64,000 nt of DNA from assembly GCA_900551325.1 (NCBI GenBank), contig URVM01000008.1, positions 124,001 through 188,000 on the forward strand, read 5' to 3'. The stretch comes from an uncultured Eubacteriales bacterium. Its GTDB lineage: Bacteria; Bacillota; Clostridia; Lachnospirales; Cellulosilyticaceae. The translations under genes were made by a program, and so were the position numbers. Below are positions 26,508 through 36,214 of the stretch, piece by piece (position 1 is the first letter of the stretch; every line of letters starts with the position of its first letter). The notes below the pieces were generated by a model, which worked only from the letters and a program-made list of their open reading frames with translations, was not told the DNA's origin and ran no database searches.

Positions 26508-28391
26508 ATGACCACACCAAAATATGGACACTATATGAAGAGTTCCATTAAAACCAAATGGACTATTTTTGTTTTAATATTAGTATTATATCCTATGATT
26601 TTAATTGGATATGTAGGGTATAAAAATTATGAGGAAATAATAACAAAGCATTTTACTAAATCTGTTCAAAAAGACGTTTTAGTTGTAACTGAATGGGTTG
26701 AAGAGAGGTTTGAAGATTTAGAAACATTTATTTCCGATACACAGTATGATGATGCTGTGTATGATTTCACATTTTATTACTACAGTCGGATGAAGTTAGC
26801 CGGAATAGATATCTATGATACAGATCCTGAAAATGTAGAGAATATAGATAGGATACTGATGAATGATTATAGCTTGAAAGAGGAGAAAATAGGACCATAC
26901 TTAAAGTCACTTATTTTATCAAGACAAGATATTGTACTTGCAGCATATCAGTTTAAAGAGCAGAATCAGCTTAGATATATAGAATTTAGAGATAGAGGAA
27001 CTTCTTCTGCTGAACGTAATCAATTTGCTGAGCAAGATATATTTAATAAAATTAGTAAAAAGATGGAAGAAGAACATATTAATAAAACTTATTACATAGA
27101 TGAGCATGATGATATTTATATAGGACAAAAATTATTTTACCGTGAAACCTATCAACATTCAGGAACCATTGTTGTAAAAGTAGATAAAAAATATTTAATG
27201 CATAAATACGAGGCCTTATTAGAAGGGGCGAAAGAGGCTGTTTATGTACAGGCTAATGGAAGTTCAGAACTTATTACACTGGGAAATTTAACTGATAAGA
27301 AGAAATTTAAGCTCAATGAATTTATTAAAATGAATCCTGAACAAGATATAGTTTATCAAGAAGAGAATAAGAAAGAAGCAGTTATTTATAATATGTTTAA
27401 AACAGAAAATCTTTCTATTGGTACAGCAGTATATATTTCTACTGATATATTACTTGAGGAAATTCGTGCATTATCAAGATTTATATTTATGTTATGTATC
27501 AGTATACTTCCTATCTTTTTATTGTTAGCTAATAAACTATATAAAGAACTTATTTACCCAGTTTATCTACTAAGTGATAAGATGCAGCAAATAGAAAAAG
27601 GTGAAATGGGAGTTCAAATAAAAGGGGATTATAAAAATGAAATAGGTTATGTATATTCTTCCTTTAATAAAATGAGTAAGCAAATTCAGTACTTGGTAAA
27701 TTGTGTATATAGAGAACAAGTTTTTTTAAAAAGTTCTGAGCTAAAAGCATTACAGTCTCAGATCAATCCTCATTTCTTATACAATACCTTAGAAATGATT
27801 AATTGGAGAGCACGTATGAGTGGAAATGATGATATTGCTCAGATGATAGAGGCTTTATCAGGCATTATGGAAGTTAATATTGATAGGAGAGATAGTCACT
27901 TTTTAACCATAAAAGAAGAGGTAGAGTATCTAAAAAATTATATCTTTCTTATTCAAAAGAGATTTGGAGAACGAATACAATTTAAAACTGTTGTTGAGGA
28001 TAATTTACTTGACTATATGATTCCTAGACTTGTACTACAACCTTTAGTAGAAAATGCTATTAATCATGGGATTGAACCTGTAGGAGAAGGGGAAATTTCT
28101 ATTGAAGTAGTAGAAGAAGGGGAAGACTTACATATTTTAATTAAAGATACTGGTGAGGGAATTGAGCCACAAAGACTAGAATATTTACAAGGGGAATTGC
28201 AACATACACAAAAGGTATTTATTGAAAGTGAAACGGAAAACAAGGTAAGGACTCATATTGGAATTATTAATGTGCAAAAACGGATTAAGCTTTTATATGG
28301 AGAAGAATATGGAATAAACATTAGTAGTGAAAGAGGTAAGGGAACAGAAATTATTATGAAGTTGCCAAAAACATCAAGAGCTACACATTAG
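26508..28391 (+). CDS. YesM-family sensor histidine kinase
   Basis: 627 residues from MTTPKYGH, chosen because CGGAG lies 7 bases ahead and because earlier in-frame starts lie in or next to the promoter. A membrane helix at about 20-40, a large extracytoplasmic sensor domain to about 315, a second helix at about 318-338, a HAMP linker (KMQQIEKGEMGVQIKG), then the histidine-kinase domain with the phospho-acceptor H422 in QINPHFLYNTLEMINW. The ATP lid contains VENAINHGIE, DTGEGI and ERGKGTEI. YesM/LytS-type kinases commonly sense oligosaccharides and drive adjacent ABC operons. The cognate regulator follows 12 bases later. Confidence 0.93.
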   Translation: MTTPKYGHYMKSSIKTKWTIFVLILVLYPMILIGYVGYKNYEEIITKHFTKSVQKDVLVVTEWVEERFEDLETFISDTQYDDAVYDFTFYYYSRMKLAGIDIYDTDPENVENIDRILMNDYSLKEEKIGPYLKSLILSRQDIVLAAYQFKEQNQLRYIEFRDRGTSSAERNQFAEQDIFNKISKKMEEEHINKTYYIDEHDDIYIGQKLFYRETYQHSGTIVVKVDKKYLMHKYEALLEGAKEAVYVQANGSSELITLGNLTDKKKFKLNEFIKMNPEQDIVYQEENKKEAVIYNMFKTENLSIGTAVYISTDILLEEIRALSRFIFMLCISILPIFLLLANKLYKELIYPVYLLSDKMQQIEKGEMGVQIKGDYKNEIGYVYSSFNKMSKQIQYLVNCVYREQVFLKSSELKALQSQINPHFLYNTLEMINWRARMSGNDDIAQMIEALSGIMEVNIDRRDSHFLTIKEEVEYLKNYIFLIQKRFGERIQFKTVVEDNLLDYMIPRLVLQPLVENAINHGIEPVGEGEISIEVVEEGEDLHILIKDTGEGIEPQRLEYLQGELQHTQKVFIESETENKVRTHIGIINVQKRIKLLYGEEYGINISSERGKGTEIIMKLPKTSRATH

Positions 28392-28403
28392 AGGAGGAAT
28401 AGC

Positions 28404-29189
28404 ATGTATAAAGTATTAATCATTGATGATGAAGTATTTATTAGGGAAGGGATGAAACAAATTATTCCATGGCAAGAGTTAGGATGCGAGCTCATTGGTG
28501 AAGCACAAAATGGTGAAGAAGGTATAGAAAAAATGATTCAATATGGGGCAGATATTGTTATTTCTGATATTCGAATGCCTAAGAAGAATGGTTTAGAAAT
28601 GATTGATGAGATGAAGAGTATTAATAAAAACATTCAAATTATCATTCTAACAGGTTTTAGAGAATTTGAATATGCTCAACAAGCTATAAGACTAGGTGTG
28701 TTAAGATTCTTATTAAAACCTTCTAAATTAGATGAAATAAAGGAAGCTATTAGTGCAGCGGTAAGCTTTTTAGCTCAATTACCACAAAGAGAACATCCTC
28801 TTAGAAATGAGAAAGATAATTTAGAAATAGAAGATGACCAAATTAAAACAAATGATGAGTTAGATAAGCCACAATATCTTGTAAAGCAAGCTATAGATTA
28901 TATTAATGAATACTACAATCAAAAATTAGATTTACAGACGGTAGCAGATGAACTTTATGTAAGTACATGGCATCTATGTAAAGTGATTAAAAAACAGACA
29001 GGTACTAATTTTGTAGATCTTTTAAATAATGCAAGGATTGAAAATGCTAAAAAGTTACTTTTGGAAAGTAATATGAAAATCTATGAGATTGCTGAAACAG
29101 TTGGATATACAGATACGGCATACTTCTCAAAAATTTTTAAGAAGATTACTCAAGTAACTCCAAACGAATATAGAAATAAGATGTGTTAG
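28404..29189 (+). CDS. YesN-family response regulator with AraC-type DNA-binding domain
   Basis: 261 residues. The N-terminal receiver carries the acidic pocket (IIDDE), the phospho-acceptor D55 in VISDIRMPKKNG, the conserved Thr in ILTGF and Lys in LLKPSK. A charged linker at about 130-155 is followed by a C-terminal AraC double helix-turn-helix (LQTVADELYVSTWHLCKVIK and IYEIAETVGYTDTAYFSKIF). It probably activates the sugar transporter operon that follows. This receiver-AraC arrangement pairs with YesM-type kinases. AGAGGAGG precedes the ATG. Confidence 0.94.
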   Translation: MYKVLIIDDEVFIREGMKQIIPWQELGCELIGEAQNGEEGIEKMIQYGADIVISDIRMPKKNGLEMIDEMKSINKNIQIIILTGFREFEYAQQAIRLGVLRFLLKPSKLDEIKEAISAAVSFLAQLPQREHPLRNEKDNLEIEDDQIKTNDELDKPQYLVKQAIDYINEYYNQKLDLQTVADELYVSTWHLCKVIKKQTGTNFVDLLNNARIENAKKLLLESNMKIYEIAETVGYTDTAYFSKIFKKITQVTPNEYRNKMC

Positions 29190-29209
29190 AGAAAGTTAGA
29201 ATATATTTA

Positions 29210-29260
29210 AAAGGTCTAAAATAATCAGATAATAATGGATTAAATTTAGTCCTTTTTTAT
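29210..29260 (+). terminator. Weak intrinsic terminator after the response regulator
   Basis: AAAAGG-CTAAA pairs with TTTAG-CCTTTT (one mismatched position) across an AT-rich loop, followed by T residues. It separates the regulator pair from the transporter genes. Confidence 0.5.
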
Positions 29261-29474
29261 TTAATATACTATTAATAAAGGCTAGTTATGCAAAGTATCT
29301 ATATTGTATAAGCTTATTTTTAAAAATTAAAACAAAGTGTAAAAGTATGGGCAAATTTAAACAATAAACAACAAGATAAGCATATTCAATATGTATATTT
29401 ATAGTGATATAATAAAAATGAGCAAAAAACTAACTAGCAGTTCGCACATATATACTAAAACTAGGGGGCGTAAC

Positions 29475-30803
29475 GTGAAAAAATTCAGAAAAATCTTCAC
29501 TCTAGGACTTGCAGCTATAATGTTGGGAGGGATATTTACAGGTTGCTCCCAAGAACTACAGAATAAACCGCAAAAAGTTGAAAGTTTAAGAGGCAAACCA
29601 AATGATGAAGTGGACCAAGAAAATCATATCAAACTAAAAGTAGTATCAATGTTTGGAGGATCTGATCCTAATGCGCCAATTTTTGAAGATGCTATTGAAG
29701 ATTTTATGGTATCTAATCCTAATATTATCATTGAGAACAAATCAGATGTAGCAGATGAAACATGGAAATCTAATGTACTTACTGACTTCGCAGCTGGAAA
29801 TGAACCTGATGTGATTCAATTCTTTACAGACATTAATTCAAAAACATTAGTTGAACAAAATAAAGTTGTAAGTATTGATGAGATTAGAAGTGTATATCCA
29901 GAGTATGGAGAAAATATTAATCTAGAAGCACTAGAAGAAGCAGCTTGTTATGATGGTATTGAATATGCCATTCCAACACATGGTTACTATGAAGGAATCT
30001 TCTGTAATAAAGATTTATTTGAAGCAAAAGGGATTGAACTACCAACAGACTGGGAGAAGTTAGAAAAAGCAATTACTGCCTTTAAAGGTGAAGAGATTAT
30101 ACCTATTGCAGCAGCATTAGGGCATATTCCTCATTATTTAATTGAAAACTTTATACTAGCAGAAGGTGGTACTGTAGAACACAGCAATAGAAATATTGAA
30201 AGTGTAAAGGACACATGGATAAAGGGGTTAAACTACTTAAAAAAGTTTAATGATATGGGAGCATTTCCAGCGGATACAGCTACAACTAGACATGAGCTTG
30301 CACAAGCACAATTTATAGACAAACAAGCAGCAATGTTGATTGATGGGAGCTGGGCTATAGGTAATATAGTCGACAAGGACAATACAATTATTTTACCTAT
30401 GCCAGGAACAGGAAATGGTAAAAAGGATTCATCCGAGATTATTTCAGGATTTTCAAGTGGATTTTATATTACAAGAAAAGCTTGGGATGATCCGAAGAAG
30501 CGTGATGCAACTGTGAAATTTGTAATGGATATGACAAGTACTGAAATGATTAAAAAACTAGTTACTGCAGCCGGTGGAGGTAGACCAGCAGCTGATGTTG
30601 GAGACTTATCTGGACTTACACCACTTGGTGTAAAAGGAGCTAGTATGGCTAGCCAGGCTGTAGCATCAGATGGTGCCATAGATGGTTGGTTGTCAAGACC
30701 AGCGTGGAGCTATTTACTTAGTAAAGTGGTAGATATTGCTACAGGAACTGATGATTCAAAAGCAGTAGTTGATCAAGTCATTGCACTTAACACAATGCAA
30801 TAA
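29475..30803 (+). CDS. Sugar ABC transporter substrate-binding lipoprotein
   Basis: 442 residues from GTG (VKKFRKIF), selected because AGGGGG lies 6 bases upstream; earlier in-frame starts have no ribosome site. The signal peptide ends in GGIFTGC, a lipobox-like sequence giving a lipid-anchored cysteine. The mature part has the family-1 solute-binding pattern: KLKVVSMFGGSDPNAPIFED, LTDFAAGNEPDVIQFF, AQFIDKQAAMLIDGSWAIGN and a late Trp-rich region (DGWLSRPAWSY). In this setting the ligand is inferred to be chitobiose or another GlcNAc-containing oligosaccharide. Confidence 0.93.
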   Translation: MKKFRKIFTLGLAAIMLGGIFTGCSQELQNKPQKVESLRGKPNDEVDQENHIKLKVVSMFGGSDPNAPIFEDAIEDFMVSNPNIIIENKSDVADETWKSNVLTDFAAGNEPDVIQFFTDINSKTLVEQNKVVSIDEIRSVYPEYGENINLEALEEAACYDGIEYAIPTHGYYEGIFCNKDLFEAKGIELPTDWEKLEKAITAFKGEEIIPIAAALGHIPHYLIENFILAEGGTVEHSNRNIESVKDTWIKGLNYLKKFNDMGAFPADTATTRHELAQAQFIDKQAAMLIDGSWAIGNIVDKDNTIILPMPGTGNGKKDSSEIISGFSSGFYITRKAWDDPKKRDATVKFVMDMTSTEMIKKLVTAAGGGRPAADVGDLSGLTPLGVKGASMASQAVASDGAIDGWLSRPAWSYLLSKVVDIATGTDDSKAVVDQVIALNTMQ

Positions 30804-30839
30804 ATATGAGTGTATATATTTAATATAAGGATAGTAGCC

Positions 30840-30887
30840 GAGTGCCTAATGATAGACCATCAGCTGTTATTCTTAGGTAAAACACTC
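30840..30887 (+). other. Intercistronic stem-loop between binding protein and first permease
   Basis: GAGTGCCTAA pairs with TTAGG...CACTC, with an internal bulge on one side and no T-run. It is placed where many sugar ABC operons have an mRNA-stabilising hairpin that keeps binding-protein expression above that of the permeases; that role is inferred. Confidence 0.5.
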
Positions 30888-30925
30888 ATAGTAGTATATG
30901 CAAAATAAGAAAGGGGGCTTTTTAA

Positions 30926-31795
30926 GTGATTTATAAGGAGAAGAAAATTATAGTACTATTTTTATTACCAGCAATCTTATTCTTAGTAGGCTTTTTATAC
31001 ATTCCGTTTTTAATGAGTGTAGTTAATAGTGCCTACAACATTACAGACTTAGCGGGGGTTAATAAAACATTCATAGGGTGGGGTAACTACTCTGAAATGA
31101 TGCGAGACGTTAACATTCATACAGGTATTAAAAATACTTTTTTAATGATGGGACTTTGTATTGTATTTGAATTAGGTTTAGGTGCATTATTTGCCTTGTT
31201 TGTAGATGGAATTAGAAGGGGTGCAAAGTTCTATAGAACAGTATTCTTTTTCCCAGTAGTAATTTCAGCTACAGCCATTGGTCTTATGTTTATACTTTTC
31301 TATGATTATAATATTGGTTTATTAAACCAAGTGATTATGAAGCTTGGTGGAACTAAAGTATTATGGATGACAGAAAAAGCTGCTATTTATGCTATTGCAA
31401 TACCTACAATATGGCAATATGTAGGGTTCTACTTTGTTATCATACTAACCGGTATTTCATCTATACCTGAAGATATTTATGAATCTGCTTATCTTGATGG
31501 AATCACAGGTATTAAGAAAACGATCTACATCACTATTCCTCTTATTAAAGGGGTACTTAAAGCAAGTTTAATCCTTGTTATTACAGGTGCACTTAAAATC
31601 TTCGACTTAGCTTGGACTATTGCACCAGGAGGTATGCCAGGTGGAAAAACCTATTTATTAGGTACTTATCAATACTTTACAGTTTACCAATCACAACGAG
31701 TTGGATATGGATGTGCTATCGCTGTACTTATTGTAGTGCTCGGTTTAGGAATATCTCTTTTTGTTAATAAATTCTTGAAAGAAGAACAAATGTAA
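30926..31795 (+). CDS. Sugar ABC transporter permease, MalF/UgpA type
   Basis: 289 residues from GTG with AAGGGGG upstream. Six membrane segments. The EAA loop reads YESAYLDGITGIKKTIYITI, which matches E-A-A---G-------I-(LI)P of binding-protein-dependent sugar permeases, though ending T-I-P. FYRTVFFFPVVISATAIG is another family landmark. It pairs with the permease that follows 31 bases on. No ATPase gene is in the operon, so a shared MsmK/MsiK-type ATPase elsewhere is likely. Confidence 0.93.
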   Translation: MIYKEKKIIVLFLLPAILFLVGFLYIPFLMSVVNSAYNITDLAGVNKTFIGWGNYSEMMRDVNIHTGIKNTFLMMGLCIVFELGLGALFALFVDGIRRGAKFYRTVFFFPVVISATAIGLMFILFYDYNIGLLNQVIMKLGGTKVLWMTEKAAIYAIAIPTIWQYVGFYFVIILTGISSIPEDIYESAYLDGITGIKKTIYITIPLIKGVLKASLILVITGALKIFDLAWTIAPGGMPGGKTYLLGTYQYFTVYQSQRVGYGCAIAVLIVVLGLGISLFVNKFLKEEQM

Positions 31796-31826
31796 AATAA
31801 ATCAAATTAGAAAGAGGGGTGTAGTC

Positions 31827-32717
31827 ATGGCCAAAGACTTAGCTACCACTAAGGCAAAGGATCTTAAACTTAAGAAGAGTTCTGGGCCAATAGAACAATT
31901 CTCAATAGGGAAAGTATTTGTACACATAATACTTTTACTTTGGGCGAGTACCACAATTTTTCCATTATTCTGGGTGTTTAATAACTCTTTTAAATTAAAA
32001 AATACAATTTTAATTGATTCATTTAGTGTTGTAAAAGAACCAGTACTTACAAACTATGTAACAGCGTTTACACGTATGAATATTGGAACAGCTTATATAA
32101 ATAGTTTGATTATTTCTGGAACAGTAGTAATTGGTGTAATGATATTTGGAGGACTTGCTTCATATGTATTAGCAAGATATGAATTTAAAGGGAAAATAAT
32201 TGTGCAATCACTTGTAATGGCAGCTTTATTATTCCCAGCATTTGCAACAATTGTACCAGTATTTACAATGCTTTTAAATGTGGGTCTTACAAATACACGT
32301 ACGGGTGTTATCTTACCTCAAATTGCAGGGAACTTAGCATTTGCTGTTACAATTATGGTTGGTTTCATGTCAACCATTCCTATGGAACTTGAAGAAGCAG
32401 CTGTCGTAGAAGGATGTGGAGCATGGCAGATTTTCTGGAGAATTGTTGTTCCAATTTCAAAACCTTCATTTGCTACAGTAGCAATCTTTACATTCTTATG
32501 GTCATACAATGATTTATTTATGCAAAAAGTTATTATTCGTAAAACAGAGGTACGTCCAATTTGTGCATTACTTGATACAATTAGATCCCAATATGGTACT
32601 GACTATGGACTTATGTGTGCATCTGTAATCTTAGTAGTAGTACCAGTACTTATTGTATATCTATTCTTACAAAAATACATTATTAAAGGTCTTACAGCTG
32701 GTGCAGTTAAAGGTTGA
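31827..32717 (+). CDS. Sugar ABC transporter permease, MalG/UgpE type
   Basis: 296 residues, six membrane helices after a Lys-rich N-terminal cytoplasmic segment (about 1-25). Family landmarks: TTIFPLFWVFNNSFK, LASYVLARYEFKGK and the EAA loop MELEEAAVVEGCGAWQIFWRIVVP. AGAGGGGTG precedes the ATG. It completes the membrane part of the importer with the preceding permease. The phosphohexomutase gene follows 57 bases later. Confidence 0.94.
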   Translation: MAKDLATTKAKDLKLKKSSGPIEQFSIGKVFVHIILLLWASTTIFPLFWVFNNSFKLKNTILIDSFSVVKEPVLTNYVTAFTRMNIGTAYINSLIISGTVVIGVMIFGGLASYVLARYEFKGKIIVQSLVMAALLFPAFATIVPVFTMLLNVGLTNTRTGVILPQIAGNLAFAVTIMVGFMSTIPMELEEAAVVEGCGAWQIFWRIVVPISKPSFATVAIFTFLWSYNDLFMQKVIIRKTEVRPICALLDTIRSQYGTDYGLMCASVILVVVPVLIVYLFLQKYIIKGLTAGAVKG

Positions 32718-32774
32718 TGCTAGTTGGGGGGAAGTTACCGGATATTAGTAGCTTAAAGAAGGAGAGGAAACGTA

Positions 32775-34187
32775 ATGATTAAATTTGGTACAGGTGGCTG
32801 GAGAGCCATTATAGGTGAAGACTATATTAAAGATAATGTTGTACTAGTAGCACAGGCTGTAGCGAACATTATGAAAGAGGAAAATGTAACTGAAAAGGGC
32901 TTAGTAGTAGGATATGATAGACGTTTCCTATCAGATAAATCTGCTGTATGGGTAAGTGAAGTTATGGCAGGGAATGGAGTACCAGTACAAATAATTAATA
33001 AAATTTCTCCTACACCCCTTATTATGTACTATGCAAAAACTCATGGTAATCATTATGGTATAGCAATTACTGCTAGTCATAACCCAGCTGAGTACAATGG
33101 TATTAAAATCTTTACATTAGGTGGGCGCGATGCTACTGAAGAGGTAACCCAAAAGGTAGAAGATATTATTGCTACACTTACAAAAGATGATGTAAAGACA
33201 ATGAATTATGAGCAAGCTAAAGAAGAAGGACTCATTAAAGAGGTTAACCCTTTTAATGGCTACATAGATACTATTTTAAGTATGCTTAACGTAGAAGCTA
33301 TTAGAGAAAAAGAACTTAAGGTTCTTGTAGATCCAATGTTTGGTGTATCTAAAAACTCACTCCAAGCTTTACTTATTAGTTGTAGATGTGAGGTAGACGT
33401 TATTCATGATCGTCATGATACTCAATTTGGAGGAAGACTTCCTTCACCAAGTGCTATCACTCTAGCTAGACTTGCTAATATGGTAGTCGAAAAACGCTAT
33501 GATATTGGTATTGGTACAGATGGTGATGCAGATAGGCTTGGGATTATTGATGAAAAAGGAAATTATATTCATCCAAATGATATTATGGCATTACTTTATT
33601 ACTATCTGCTTAAATACAAAGGATGGAGTGGTCCAGTAGTTAGAAATATAGCTACAACTCACCTTCTTGATGCTATAGCTGATAGATATGGAGAAAAATG
33701 CTATGAGGTACCAGTAGGATTCAAACATATTTCAGCTAAAATGGAAGAAACAGATGCTGTAATAGGTGGAGAAAGTAGTGGAGGTCTTACAATTAGAGGA
33801 CACATTAAGGGTAAAGATGGTATTTTTGCAGCAGGTTTACTTGTAGAAATGATGTGTGTAACAGGCAAACGTTTAGCCGAGATGTTAGAAGAAATTCACC
33901 AAGAGTTTGGTGATTTTGTTATGACAGAATCTGATTGTCGTTTTTCCGAGGCTAAGAAAGCTGAGCTAGTGAGCTTACTTTTCCATGAAAAGAAACTTCC
34001 AACATTTAATATTCCAGTAGCAAAAGTAAGCTACGAAGATGGTTGTAAAGTGTACTTTGAAAATGGTGGATGGATTATTGCACGTTTTTCAGGCACAGAG
34101 CCTCTTATTCGTGTGTTTGCTGAAATGAGTACAAAGGAAGAAGCAGAAGCTATTAGCAAGACAATGCTTAATTTCTTAGGATTATAA
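32775..34187 (+). CDS. Alpha-D-phosphohexomutase, probably acting on GlcNAc-1-P / GlcNAc-6-P
   Basis: 470 residues. All four family motifs are present: active serine S101 in TASHNPAEYNG, metal loop GTDGDADRLG, sugar-binding loop GGESSGG, and phosphate-binding RFSGTEPLIRV. Family members interconvert hexose 1- and 6-phosphates (glucose, mannose, glucosamine or N-acetylglucosamine). Position between a sugar importer and GH3, GH94, NagA and NagB genes makes N-acetylglucosamine-phosphate mutase the best fit: a chitobiose phosphorylase would release GlcNAc-1-P, which must become GlcNAc-6-P before NagA can act. That specificity is inference. GAAGGAGAGG precedes the ATG. Confidence 0.85.
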   Translation: MIKFGTGGWRAIIGEDYIKDNVVLVAQAVANIMKEENVTEKGLVVGYDRRFLSDKSAVWVSEVMAGNGVPVQIINKISPTPLIMYYAKTHGNHYGIAITASHNPAEYNGIKIFTLGGRDATEEVTQKVEDIIATLTKDDVKTMNYEQAKEEGLIKEVNPFNGYIDTILSMLNVEAIREKELKVLVDPMFGVSKNSLQALLISCRCEVDVIHDRHDTQFGGRLPSPSAITLARLANMVVEKRYDIGIGTDGDADRLGIIDEKGNYIHPNDIMALLYYYLLKYKGWSGPVVRNIATTHLLDAIADRYGEKCYEVPVGFKHISAKMEETDAVIGGESSGGLTIRGHIKGKDGIFAAGLLVEMMCVTGKRLAEMLEEIHQEFGDFVMTESDCRFSEAKKAELVSLLFHEKKLPTFNIPVAKVSYEDGCKVYFENGGWIIARFSGTEPLIRVFAEMSTKEEAEAISKTMLNFLGL

Positions 34188-34216
34188 GAGGAAGTTAAAA
34201 CCTTATATAGACTATT

Positions 34217-34259
34217 AATTTTGGAACAATACTCTTTATGTGGGGATTGTTCCAAAATT
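34217..34259 (+). repeat. Perfect 14-bp inverted repeat after the mutase gene
   Basis: AATTTTGGAACAAT and its exact complement enclose a 15-base loop. The run of T after it is short (AATTATT), so it is a weak terminator or an mRNA 3'-end/processing hairpin. Confidence 0.7.
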
Positions 34260-34478
34260 ATTCATAGATTAATTTTCTGAAAGTTAGGATTGTATTATAT
34301 AGAGAGAAGAATAGGTTGGTTACTTGTACAATTAGCTATATTTAATAAAAATATAAATATCATATTAAAAGCCATTATATAGTATGGTAATTTTTGCATA
34401 TATGATGGTAAAATAGAACAGCAGTATTAGCCAATCCAATTCGGAAGAATTACTATTTTATCTATTTAGGAGGAAATC

Positions 34479-36086
34479 ATGTTTAACGTACAAGAAGTTT
34501 TTAGTCAAATGACACTCCGTGAAAAAATCGGACAAACATTTCTTCAGTATTATCAAGGATACGAGGATCTTCCAGAATCTCTTATAGAGATGAATAAACG
34601 TACAGAATTAGGCGGAATAATCTTTTTCTCAGGTAACAACGTAAGAAACCTTGAACAATTCCGTGAGATGAATAAACGTATTCAAGCACATGCTAAAGAA
34701 AATCGCTTTGGTATTCCAATTCTTCTTACTATCGATCAAGAAGGTGGACAGCTTACAGCAATTCACCAAGGAACAACTATGTTCCCAGGAAATATGGCAA
34801 TGGGGTTTGCAAATGACGAAGAAATGGCTTATAGACAAGGGGCTCATGTAGCTAAAGAATTAAAATATGCAGGTATTGATGTATGTTATGCACCAGTACT
34901 TGATGTAAGTTACGATCGTATAAATGGTGTACCAGTAGTAGACAATCGTATGTTCTCAAGTAAGCCAGAGGTTGTTGCAGACATGGGAACAGGATTTATT
35001 AAAGGGCTTGAAGAAAATGGTATAGCAGCATGTGGTAAACATTTTCCAGGTATGCGTTTAACACAAGAAGATACTCATTTCAAAATGGATGTACATCCTG
35101 GAGATATGAAATGTCTTGAAGAGGTTGAACTTGTACCTTATAAAAAAGCTATAGCGAGTGGTCTTGGTTGTGTAATGATGCATCATGGTATATTCCCACC
35201 ATTTGACTTGGAAAAACCAGCTTCAATGTCTAAAAAAGTAGTAGATTATTTAAGAAATGAAATGGGTTTTGATGGATTAATCATTACTGACGACCTTATC
35301 ATGAAAGCGGTTCTTGATGCTTATGGACAAAAAACACCACTAGTAGAAGCTATGAATGCAGGATGTGATCTTCTCATGTCTACATGTGCAGGTGAGTGGT
35401 ATGTTGATTTCATGGAAGAGTGTGTAAAAGATGGCACAGTTTCAGAAGAGCGTATTAATGAAGCTTGTCTAAAAGTATTAGAATATAAAGCTAAATATCA
35501 CTGTGGAGAGTTCCCAGAAACAAAAGAGTTTGATAAAGCTAAAGGGGATGCAATTGCGTATGAGATTGCTAAAAAATCTCTTATTCTTTATAAAGGGGAT
35601 AAAGCTGATTTCCCAGTTAAACTAGATGAAAAACAAAAATTAGGTATTATTTTTGGTAACCCAGCACGTCTTGTAATGAGTGATGCTATTAACCTTTACG
35701 ATAAGCTTTCAATCGAAGATACTGTTAAAAAACATGGATATCATAACAATACAAAGGAAGTTATTATGCCATGGCGTCCAACACATATGGAAATGGTATC
35801 TGTAGGTGACATTGCTATTATCTCTGATTTTGTCATCTTTACAACAGTAAATGCTTACTGTTTTGAAGAGCAAATTGAAACAATCAAATACATAAGAGAC
35901 TTCTGCCCAACTAAGAAGATTGTAGGTGTAGCGACAAGAAGTCCAGAGGATGCTAAGATTTTAGCAGACTATTGTGATTATGTAATTGTTACAGGAGGCT
36001 TAACACAAGTAACTTTAGATGCATTAGTTGAAGCAATCTTTGGTGATGGGGACTTCGAATTCAATCCAGCAAAACAATTGTTTTAA
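34479..36086 (+). CDS. GH3 family enzyme, beta-N-acetylhexosaminidase (NagZ-like), cytoplasmic
   Basis: 535 residues, no signal peptide. The first 330 residues form a GH3 barrel. NagZ-type features are ILLTIDQEGGQLTAI (76-95), KHFPG (187-191), the acid/base Asp-His pair D198/H200 in QEDTHF, and the nucleophile D271 in IITDDLIMKA. A second Rossmann-like domain (about 370-535) follows, as in two-domain clostridial enzymes. Most NagZ proteins read KHFPGHG; here it is KHFPGMR. It probably removes terminal GlcNAc from imported chito-oligosaccharides; recycling of wall muropeptides is the alternative. Some GH3 NagZ enzymes act as phosphorylases, and this cannot be excluded here. AGGAGG precedes the ATG. 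Confidence 0.88.
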   Translation: MFNVQEVFSQMTLREKIGQTFLQYYQGYEDLPESLIEMNKRTELGGIIFFSGNNVRNLEQFREMNKRIQAHAKENRFGIPILLTIDQEGGQLTAIHQGTTMFPGNMAMGFANDEEMAYRQGAHVAKELKYAGIDVCYAPVLDVSYDRINGVPVVDNRMFSSKPEVVADMGTGFIKGLEENGIAACGKHFPGMRLTQEDTHFKMDVHPGDMKCLEEVELVPYKKAIASGLGCVMMHHGIFPPFDLEKPASMSKKVVDYLRNEMGFDGLIITDDLIMKAVLDAYGQKTPLVEAMNAGCDLLMSTCAGEWYVDFMEECVKDGTVSEERINEACLKVLEYKAKYHCGEFPETKEFDKAKGDAIAYEIAKKSLILYKGDKADFPVKLDEKQKLGIIFGNPARLVMSDAINLYDKLSIEDTVKKHGYHNNTKEVIMPWRPTHMEMVSVGDIAIISDFVIFTTVNAYCFEEQIETIKYIRDFCPTKKIVGVATRSPEDAKILADYCDYVIVTGGLTQVTLDALVEAIFGDGDFEFNPAKQLF

Positions 36087-36101
36087 TAGAACTTGCTAAG
36101 T

Positions 36102-36132
36102 GCCACTTGTTAAACAAAAGTTTACAAGTGGC
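36102..36132 (+). repeat. Inverted repeat between GH3 and GH94 genes
   Basis: GCCACTTGTTAAAC pairs with GTTTACAAGTGGC (one bulged base) around a tight loop, with no T-run. Likely an mRNA stability or processing element or a weak attenuator within the operon. Confidence 0.6.
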
Positions 36133-36214
36133 TACTTGTGCGAAATAGGCTATATAAAAAATCTATAGTAAATTAATAATAAATAATTAAAAGATGAGAC
36201 AAGAGGTGAAAGTG

